NCBI GenBank assembly: GCA_950106755.1
Contig: OX467092.1
Coordinates: 5,890,001-5,954,000 of the forward strand
From: Climacium dendroides
Taxonomy: Eukaryota > Streptophyta > Bryopsida > Hypnales > Climaciaceae
Length of the DNA stretch: 64,000 bases
Reading direction: 5' to 3'
The notes beneath the pieces were generated by a model. It was given only the letters and a program-made list of their open reading frames with translations. It did no database searches and had not been told where the DNA came from. Each line of letters starts with the position of its first letter. Position 1 is the stretch's first letter. Position numbers and translations under genes: made by a program. Positions 56,556 through 64,000 of this stretch are shown in pieces.

Positions 56556-56700
56556 GAAGGAGGTGGGCAATTCTAGTGCCTTATGCGATTTCAACTTCAA
56601 AATTTTATAACTAATTCTACAAAGCTTAAAAAACAACATGATACAACTTGGGTTAGGTGCTAATTTTACTTGTCTTTCAAGGAAAATTTATCACAAATTG
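56556..56700 (+). repeat. Copy of the short repeat seen at 26.6 kb
   Basis: TACATTTGAAGGAGGTGGGC followed by a TTCAAAATTWTATAACTAATT segment parallels 26,632-26,770. Only one arm of the hairpin is present here. Confidence 0.6.
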
Positions 56701-58380
56701 AGCAACCTAAGCTGGGAGAATGGATGCCAGTTAGAAATGGATGATCCCCCTTAAATTTGTATAGACACTTTGCTTATTCACCTTGCAATCAAGTGTAAGA
56801 TTGAAGGGAGGTCACTCTATGGGGATTTTGTGTACCACGTGTGGCGAAGTGATTTTTTGACCCCCTATTTACTTTGGAATATACTATAATTTCAACCAAT
56901 AATTTTGAACTTTGATTAATAATGACTATAGATTTCCATTGCCAAAAATTCCCAACTCAAATGACATTTAATATGACTATTATAATAGTTTTAAAAATGA
57001 ACTAAAATGGCATGCTTTTCAACTCAAACATTTATAGAAAATACATTTGAATGACCATTGCATTAAAATTCAAGAAAAATAAAATTTCAATAGAAAGTTA
57101 TTTTTAGGATTTTTTTTGTTCATTTTTTAGACAATTTTTTATGAAGTAAGGGTCCAAAGTTATTTTTAGCTCTATAGTGTATCTTTTTTTTTCAAAAATT
57201 TGTAACTAATTATTATCAATTTAAAATATCAATAATTCAAAATACAAACTTTCAAAGTAGAATGACCTATTCAAATTTTTTAAATTTTCTTTAAATTAAA
57301 TTTTATGAAGTAAGTAAGGTGTCCAAAATCTTCACCTCACATGGGTTGTGTAAATGTATAGAATGGCCTCCCCTCAATTCAAAACATGTGCCTAAGAAAA
57401 TGATTTGAATAAATAAGCGAATGAAAAACTCTAAATATCATCATAAGTACAAAGACAAACAAGACTCAGTATACATTTGAATCTTTTCCATTCAAACAAA
57501 CATACCGTAAGCAACAATGGGCAGAGTCCAAAAGTATATGTATACAAAAAGTTATAGTATGCGGCATACAACACATTATTATAGTATTATTTTATGTACA
57601 TTTTGTCAATTTTTTCCCTAACACCAAAAAAAATTTGTACTTTGGTTTGTTGGTATACATCATTTAGATTGTTAGTTTATGTACTTGCATTTGAAATATT
57701 TGTTGCATAGAACACTACATTCAATTTATGTATTAGAGTCGCATGATGGGTTTATTTTACATATATTTTGCTCAACTTATTTTTGGATAAAAGATACATT
57801 ATAGGTGGTCAAAGCAAAAACATAAAGCTTCCTAGTGTGTTTTTTAGAAGGGCCGAGACTATTCTTGCCCTTTTAGATTCTAATGTGTCTCTCTTAAGTC
57901 TTCTCTACATGGTTAGAATGGAAAAACCAAAGCACCCCTTTGTACAAGAATAGGGAAAGAAATTCCATTATTGCCAACTGTGATGTTGTACCAAGGATTG
58001 AGAAATTGTTTATTTACCATGAATTTTTTTGCATGAGATCCTTTCTATGTTGGAAACATGTGTATCAAATTTGGAGGTTGAAAAATTCACAAAAATGGAA
58101 ATTTTCCAAATATTCCAACATAAGTAGTTTTGAGAATGATTTCACACATACTAAAAATGTTGAAGTAACATAGATACCTCACGTTTTATAGTGAAATTAT
58201 CCATCTTCAATGTACAATCCTTAAATATCAAAGCTTTTCCAAAATACACTGACATTTAACCTTGGAAGACCATTGGTGCCATTTTGTGGCACCTAGATGA
58301 CAATTCAATGAGCTCTAAAGCTATTGGAAGAATTCTTTCATTCTACTTTTCCTTGTTGGCCTTTCAAAATGGGTTATAAA
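56701..58380. other. AT-rich intergenic sequence
   Basis: No supported gene. A segment around 57,950-58,090 (GAGAAATTGTTTATTTACCA, then ATGAATTTTTTTGCA) is a diverged relative of one ~180-bp subrepeat of the Tc1 inverted repeats. Confidence 0.4.
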
Positions 58381-58470
58381 GAGTATTCAATTGAGTTTGT
58401 ACCCTTGCCAATGTTCCTCTTCACATAAATGAGAAGTTAGTGAAAAAACCTGGATCATAGACTATGCTAT
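58381..58470 (+). repeat. Left flank of a split foldback repeat (family D)
   Basis: AATGAGAAGTTAGTGAAAAA and GCTAT at the TTAA junction parallel 13,843-13,890. The repeat continues after the TTAA element at 59,452. Confidence 0.65.
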
Positions 58471-59451
58471 TTAACCCCTAAACGTCAGAGGTTCAACCAA
58501 GCTTTAAAACTGCCTTCCTTTTGCAAGTCTGTAAAGTTAAAATTAGAGTAAGGTATGAAGATCTCAATCGTACAATATTGTAGTGTGCATGTTGTAGATG
58601 GCGTGGAACAAATTTGGGGTCATTTGACCATATAGATTGAAAGATTATAATGTTTTAGTGTTGAAAAAGGTGCTGAAATTTTCTTAAATACACATTTGGA
58701 GGTGAAATTCGATTTCTAAACCTACTCAAATGAAAAAACTTTAAACTACAAAGTGATTCAAAACCAAAATGTATATTATTTGGTGAAAAAAAATATCATT
58801 CAAATGAATCGTTGTGTCTGCAAAATGGATTTGAAATTTCAGAAAACAGTGAAAAAAGTAACAAAAAATCACATCTATGACTGAACCTCTTTCTACTAAA
58901 ATGCTTCTCAGTCACTCATAACTTTTTGGATTGCTATGTAATTTTAATTACACAAACTAAACTACTATGCGCAACTTTTCCGACAAGTTTTATTGGATTT
59001 GGACATTTTATGAAGAAGTTATAGGCCGCCGAACTTCACTGGATTTCACCAATGTCTGGATTTTGAACTTTGAATTGCTCCCAATCATTCAAAACAACTC
59101 GGATTGACATGAAAACTTTACCACAATAATTAGACTTTAATGGAAACAAAACCTTTTTAAAAAAAAATTGAAAACAAACATTAGATTACAAAGATACAAG
59201 CCCCCAAAGTTGCAACCATCAAATGCAGTTTGGTGAGCTCAAATTGAACTTGTGAACTTCGATTGGCTCTCAAATCTATTGTACATCTTAATTTGATCTA
59301 AAATTTTTATCACACAAACTAGACTAGTATGCGCAACTTCTCCAACAAGTTTTTATTGAATTTGGACATTGGATGCAAAAGTTACAGTCCTTTGAATTTG
59401 ACTTTTAGACTGTGAGGACGTTTTTTGTCCCCTGTGACGTTGAGGGGTTAA
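58471..59451. mobile_element. TTAA-flanked non-autonomous element (family A), best copy
   Basis: TTAA at 58,471-58,474 and 59,448-59,451 flanks a 973-bp core. The inverted ends are CCCCTAAACGTCAGAGG and CCCCTCAACGTCACAGG. Removing the core and one TTAA rejoins the flanks into the sequence found uninterrupted at 13,880-13,905 (TGCTATTTTAGTATATTTTG), so target, duplication and boundaries are all seen. It is non-coding. TTAA targeting with CCC-type ends is characteristic of the piggyBac superfamily, which has rarely been reported from plants; that assignment is inference. Confidence 0.75.
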
Positions 59452-59945
59452 GTGTATTTTGAAAAGTTGTTGCTCCTTATTCTAAATCTGAAATTTCTTC
59501 ATAAAAATGATATTTTTGAATTTGAGTTCAACTAACAAAACAAAGGTCATCTACTCTAGTTTTTACTTTAATTTGAATTTGGAAAACAATATCCTAATAT
59601 TGAATATTTTATTGCAATTTGAACTTTGGATGTATTTTCAATGTCTATTGAATTCTAATTATAAAATGACATGGGAATTGAGTTTACACTGTGATGTTTG
59701 TCATTGTAACATATACACATAGTGAAATTTTTAGTTTTTTTGGAATTTTTTTTTATTTGATGTGATTTTTCTTTACTTTCTCTTTGAAAATTCTCAAAAA
59801 AATCAATTTTCCAAGAAAAAATCTAATTTTTTTGTGAAGAAATAAGTATAAAAATTTTCATACTTAGCCACTTGCAAAATGACAGCAAACTGAGTGATGG
59901 GGAGTGAGGCTTGAAATCAGTGGTCATGGGTCTGTCATTTAGGGG
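59452..59945 (+). repeat. Right part of the split foldback repeat (family D)
   Basis: It parallels 13,895-14,390: GTATTTTGAAAAGTTGTTGC, GTCATCTACTCTAGTTTTTA and a final TTTAGGGGTTAAATTT near 59,940. The last motif looks like another GGGGTTAA element end. Confidence 0.6.
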
Positions 59946-60004
59946 TTAAATTTAAAAGTGTCTACTTGTTTCATCTAGAACATTATAAAAAAAAATGGGG
60001 TCTA

Positions 60005-60022
60005 GGGGGGGGGGGGGGGGGG
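60005..60022 (+). repeat. Run of 18 G
   Basis: A G homopolymer in otherwise AT-rich DNA. It marks the border between the repeat field and the GC-richer gene region. Its length may be affected by sequencing. Confidence 0.9.
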
Positions 60023-60833
60023 CGTTTGACTATAGGAACAGAAGCTTTGAACTAGGGTCGCGGCATTGCTGGTGACTTTAACTTACTGAGAAGGTTCACA
60101 TTCGGGGGTTTGGTTTCGTAGCTTGAGTTTCGAAATTGCAGCCTGTGTTTCAGTGACAGGGTTTCGAATTCAGCGTTTTGCTTCAGAGTTGGAGCTCCAA
60201 ATTTCGCTCATAGTGTTACCGACAGGCTGCTGTGTGGTGCCCGCGTACATCAAGTGAAAAGCTGCTTTGTGAGAAGTGGCTGCGTTGCTCGTCATCACAT
60301 GCAAGAGGTCGGTCCTTCGCACACTGCTTAGTGCAATCACTCTGCAGTTCGTATTTGGAGAGATTGGTCCACAGTTGGTATTTTAATTGATTTGAATGAG
60401 ATTTATGTTTTGGTGGATTTTTGGAGAAATCGGTTTCTGGTGTTTGTGTTTCGGTGGATTTGGGGGGATGATTTGGGAGGACGATCGTTGTTGAGGAAGG
60501 GTTTTTTGGGAGCTAGAGTGGTGACGTTTTGGGACCATAGGATGTTTCGGAATTGCTTGTTGTCCACTTGAAATGCTCGATACTTCTGGTTTTCAATTTC
60601 TGACAAGGGCTTCAAATATATTTCATTATAGGGCATTGTCGATGCCAAGTACCATACCAAAGGACAGAAAGTTCAATTTGAAGTTGATGGTCGATTTCAG
60701 CAACTTTCGAAACCACTTTTTGACTTTTGGGGCACTTCGGTGCTTAGATTGAAATAATGAAAAATTTCACCACAATCAAGAGAAACTTACAAAAATCTTG
60801 CAGTTGATGGTATAAGCATTAATTTCGGACCAG

Positions 60834-61097
60834 TCAAAGGTCCAAAAAACGGCCTAGAAACCACAGAAGAACAGGTTTCCAAGTTAAACGCAGTACCTCA
60901 GGTAGTTCATTTTCTGAGGCTGAACCAGGGTTTGAATGCGGTGCTGTTTGATCGTGCCTAAATATCCTAAGTTTTCCTTCCTGAATGAAGAAGAGAAGTT
61001 GATCAGTTATCATACCTGTCTCTTGTACAGAGAACCATGGATGATCTGAATAGTTGCTGGCAATTCCACGACGAACTGCCATGATCACATTGAACAA
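60834..61097 (-). CDS. Possible minus-strand gene fragment upstream of F-box gene 2
   Basis: An 87-codon frame starts at 61,097 (MFNVIMAVRRGIASNYSDHP, then WFSVQETG). A good donor-like ACAG|GTATGATAA follows WFSVQETG and an acceptor-like TTCATTCAG lies only ~35 bp on, too short for a usual plant intron. The composition is gene-like (the GC-richer block 60.03-61.1 kb). The gene, if real, is divergent from F-box gene 2 across ~180 bp. I recognise no family. It is absent in front of copy 1. Confidence 0.3.
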   Translation of the reverse strand: MFNVIMAVRRGIASNYSDHPWFSVQETGMITDQLLFFIQEGKLRIFRHDQTAPHSNPGSASENELPEVLRLTWKPVLLWFLGRFLDL

Positions 61098-61275
61098 ACA
61101 AACTAAACAACATTGAAAAAAAGACTCAGTCTTGATGTATAATAAATTGGTTGGGAAAAACTTATTTAAGAATCAAATGATTAGGGTAGGATATGAGTAC
61201 GGTAATTATATATTTTGGTGCGAGAAATAGGGGGAAAATTATAAATTGACTTGTTGAAATTGCGTTTCCCTATAG

Positions 61276-62355
61276 ATGACACGAGAGATGCTACCCTTGC
61301 TTCACAGCAGTTCCATGTTCCAAAAGAGCGAAGGAGGCCCGTCAGATGTCCCCCCAACCAAGGACAAAGTGGACTTGGACAATCTTCCTCCAGACGTGAA
61401 GGGACATGTTCTGAATCACCTCAGTTGTGAGCAAATTGAGCAACTGAGGTCACATTCCAAAGGCTGGAATTCCACAATCGGCGAGTGGCGAAAACTACCT
61501 CCTCTGACATTCCTGCCTTCCAATTGTGACCCTGATGTGGATTTGTTCAAGCAATTTCTGTTTTGTGCCCACGAGGGATTGGTGTGCATGAATTTCTCCA
61601 AGTCGCCACATGAGGAGCGGTTAATTGTCTTCAATCCTCTCACTCAAGAATGGAAGGAGCTTCCTCCGCTGCTCCATCGGCGAAACCCTGTTTTGATGCA
61701 CATGTACGTGGATCAGTCCTCAAAAGCCTACCACCTACTTGTAGCAGGCAGTTCTGCATCAGGTGAAGAGAGTTTATCCAGAATCACGGAATTATATGAT
61801 TCTCGAACTGGGCAGTGGCAGAGAGTGGGTGATCTTCCTGGGCCGGCTTTCGCATTGAATGAATATCAATCCGGTGTGTTTCAAAATGGCAACATTTTCT
61901 GCATCGGATTTGTGGAGCTCGGCGATCAAACAGTGAAGGGCATCTTGGGATACAACGTGGAAGAAGGACTTTGGTCGACGAAATGGACTGCTGAAGCTTT
62001 GCCGATGTCTACGATTCTTCAGCTGGTGGAAAACCATGGCGAGCTGTTTTTGTTCTCCGAGCGAGACAATGGGCCAGTTACCGAGCACTGGGTTGATAGA
62101 ATTGAGTGGACTCTAAAGACTTTCGAGCTGATGAAGAGTGGCGGTCGGGGTTTAATAGTGTATCCGGAATATACAACGATTCCATTCCGTGAATCGCAAC
62201 CGTGCATCTTCAACACCTTGGATCACAGTTCAATAGTGTATCCGGAATATACAGCGGATTCGTTGAGTGAGTTGTGCCAACACCAAATCTTGCACAATTT
62301 TTTACTGAACGTAATTACACCTAAATTAAATATTGTACACAACAGAGAAAATTAA
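61276..62355 (+). CDS. F-box/kelch-type protein, copy 2, with a post-F-box deletion
   Basis: The 359-codon frame starts at 61,276 directly after a CCCTATAG that could be a splice acceptor, so a first exon may be missing. The F-box is DNLPPDVKGHVLNHLSCEQI with SKGWNS. It is followed immediately by EWRKLPPLTFLPSNCDPD. Compared with copy 1, about 50 residues between F-box and kelch region are gone. From here to about 62,100 the two proteins are nearly identical (ELYDSRTGQWQRVGDLPGP, GYNVEEGLWS). The C terminus carries a small internal duplication: IVYPEYTT and IVYPEYTA at 62,153-62,176 and 62,231-62,254. The likely role is substrate recognition in an SCF ubiquitin ligase. The hydrophobic exon of copy 1 is not present upstream. 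Confidence 0.8.
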   Translation: MTREMLPLLHSSSMFQKSEGGPSDVPPTKDKVDLDNLPPDVKGHVLNHLSCEQIEQLRSHSKGWNSTIGEWRKLPPLTFLPSNCDPDVDLFKQFLFCAHEGLVCMNFSKSPHEERLIVFNPLTQEWKELPPLLHRRNPVLMHMYVDQSSKAYHLLVAGSSASGEESLSRITELYDSRTGQWQRVGDLPGPAFALNEYQSGVFQNGNIFCIGFVELGDQTVKGILGYNVEEGLWSTKWTAEALPMSTILQLVENHGELFLFSERDNGPVTEHWVDRIEWTLKTFELMKSGGRGLIVYPEYTTIPFRESQPCIFNTLDHSSIVYPEYTADSLSELCQHQILHNFLLNVITPKLNIVHNREN

Positions 62356-63120
62356 CAAGAGAGCTTTTGCATATATCCCATTTGAAACAATTATCAGAAA
62401 ACTTGCGTATGTAACTGAAGTTGCTGTGAGAGCGTTGTTGAACATTCTACTGAGACAATTAACTGAGAATGTTTAGATCTGCACTTTTTGGTTCATTTAA
62501 AGGCTGCGACTGAAATTCAATTCGATCACAAATAATCAAGCAAACACCGTCCAAAAATCGTTTAGCCATGGTATATATTAAACCAGCTTGTCCTATACCA
62601 GACATTGGCCTAGGTATGCGTCTAGGTCTGGCGATCTGCAGATGTTTTTTTCGCACTCCCTTGCTTCTCCGCTTCTTTTCAGAAATATTCTCTCTGGGTA
62701 AATGAGGGCGGAATTGAAGTGAGGGTGGGAATTGACTGGTTCAGCTCAAACCCCTAAATTCCCGCCACAAATTGTGAGTTTGCACTCCAGGGTGTGATTG
62801 CATTGTTTTCTGGGATACATTGGCGTTTCTAGGTGAGCTGCAACAGACGTAGATGTTTCTCTATTTCACTTAAGGTAGACTAAATGAATTCATGATTAAA
62901 GTGATAAACAGAGGCAGTTGCAGTTGACACTCAGGCTGATTGCAACACAGAACCCTGACGGTGAAAAGACATCAGTATGGAGGAACGTGTGTTCAAAGTG
63001 GCAAAACACGTTTGATTTAAGTATTTGTTTTTCAAAGAACACGTGATTTGGGTCAATGCTTATGTTGCTGTAGCTGTCGCATTTGGCTTCATATTGAATT
63101 ATGTGTTGTTTGTTGTGTAG
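62356..63120 (+). other. 3' region of F-box gene 2, colinear with 50,160-50,938
   Basis: The spacer is conserved between the duplicates with a few small indels. Near-identity of non-coding DNA indicates that the duplication is recent or homogenised by gene conversion. Confidence 0.6.
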
Positions 63121-64000
63121 CTCCAAGCTTCGAGAGATTCCTACCCAGTAACCCAGTTCGATCTATCAGGTGTTGTATCCTCAGTGTGATTTTATTCTTG
63201 ACGAGCCTGACTCTTGTTGAAGCAAGCCCAGAGCCTGAGCCAGGGTAGAGACCTCTACCCTCTTGTTTTGTTTCAATATTATAGCTTTACTTAGAATTGG
63301 TCTTCTGCGTTGTTCACTGACAGATATTTCCCTTGCTGCTTCCTCGTTGCCTCACAAGGAATGTTGACTTCAGCTGAATTCTTTAGATACTTTCACACTT
63401 TTCAACGTGCTATTGCTTGGTAACTTGAAAGTGGAATGCATGAGCTTAGTTTTGTATTAATTGCAATTTACGGTTCTCAATTCTGGTGGACCTCTCGCAC
63501 CAATAAGAATTTGAAGGTGCACATGTCTACAATGACTTTGTGAAATGCTGTGTCCATATCTTCTGGGTACTATGCATGGGATCGTAATTTTTTCTTTCAC
63601 ATTGATATTATTGCGAATTGAATTATTTATTACATTAACCACTTCCTGTTTTTTTCATTTTTTCTGTAATACTTCTTTTTTGAAACGAAAACTTGTATGT
63701 TCTTTGTTTTGTGTGACAGGCCGTCGACTTCTCAAATGTCGACGACTTATCCAACAGTTTGGTATGTGGGCATCGGTGCGACGATTGTTGGGACGGCAGT
63801 GGTTGTCATTGGGCTGGCCGTTAAAATGTACCAGTACTTCCACCGGCGTGAAACAGAAGACAGTATGCGTGATGTTCTGGATGTCCTCACCCGTCCGTTT
63901 GGAGAGCGCACAAGACTGCGTATGAATGTACGCAGACTGAAGGTGGGAGAGGCGTCGGTGCATGGCTTCAGACTGAGATCATCTCCCGGGTCATCGCCCG
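63121..64000 (+). CDS. Small membrane protein gene, copy 2, intact but running off the window
   Basis: The first visible exon is 63,121-63,244 and the second is 63,720 to the window end. The 475-bp intron has GTAGAG and TGTGTGACAG borders and the same phase as in copy 1. The exon 1 product is hydrophobic (CCILSVILFLTSLTLVEA) and then acidic/Pro-rich (SPEPEPG). Exon 2 gives PSTSQMSTTYPTVWYVG, a transmembrane helix (IGATIVGTAVVVIGLAVKMY), and a cytosolic-like basic tail with DVLDVLTRPFGERTR. This copy lacks the 25-bp duplication and its frame stays open. Start and stop codons lie in unseen exons or beyond the window. No known family is recognised. Confidence 0.6.

Noticed and set aside
1..64000. 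tRNA, rRNA, prokaryotic operons or CRISPR
   Set aside because: No cloverleaf with consensus A and B boxes, no rRNA-like blocks and no bacterial gene arrangement were seen by eye. A tRNA scan would be decisive.

Overview
The window is AT-rich nuclear DNA from a eukaryote, almost certainly a land plant. The evidence is spliced F-box/kelch genes, a chromodomain Ty3/gypsy retrotransposon, PIF/Harbinger and CACTA elements and Stowaway-like MITEs. A DD34E Tc1-type transposase and a Penelope/telomerase-like reverse transcriptase are unusual for a flowering plant, so a bryophyte or other non-seed plant is my guess, but the sequence does not prove it. Host genes are few and lie at 48.2-51.8 kb and 61.0-64.0 kb. 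Nearly everything else is layered transposon sequence.

1-15.2 kb: AT-rich repeats. These include a truncated TTAA-flanked element (1-734), four copies of a ~220-bp dispersed repeat, a Stowaway-like MITE (~3.25-3.79 kb), a 2-kb foldback element bounded by TTAA (7.29-9.35 kb), a near-perfect CACTA hairpin MITE with a 3-bp duplication (11,959-12,130) and another inverted repeat (12.9-14.3 kb).

15.3-25.4 kb: a Tc1/mariner element with ~0.94-kb inverted repeats, each made of about five ~180-bp subrepeats. Its transposase gene is split by a chromovirus (17,082-23,687) inserted with a 5-bp duplication. The chromovirus LTRs carry arrays of perfect heat-shock-element pentamers.

27.8-35.0 kb: the most novel object. 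Two ~1.46-kb direct repeats that are almost identical flank two intact ORFs: a 568-codon protein with an RGG-type tail, and a 711-codon reverse transcriptase of the Penelope/telomerase-like kind. No protease, integrase or GIY-YIG nuclease is visible. A short upstream exon inside the left repeat splices in frame to ORF1 on paper. Just before the right repeat lies an RNA with two 11-bp complementary pairs in interleaved order.

36.7-47.4 kb: a degenerate PIF/Harbinger element with TAA duplications. It has a Myb/trihelix-like ORF on the minus strand and a transposase whose catalytic middle is deleted, and it is itself invaded by a Harbinger-type MITE and a TTAA element.

47.4-64.0 kb: a segmental duplication. 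Each copy has an F-box/kelch gene followed by a small membrane-protein gene with a conserved intron. Copy 1 has an extra hydrophobic first exon on the F-box gene and a frameshift in the membrane gene. Copy 2 lacks ~50 residues after the F-box. Repeats, including another TTAA element with a recognisable empty site, fill the space between them.
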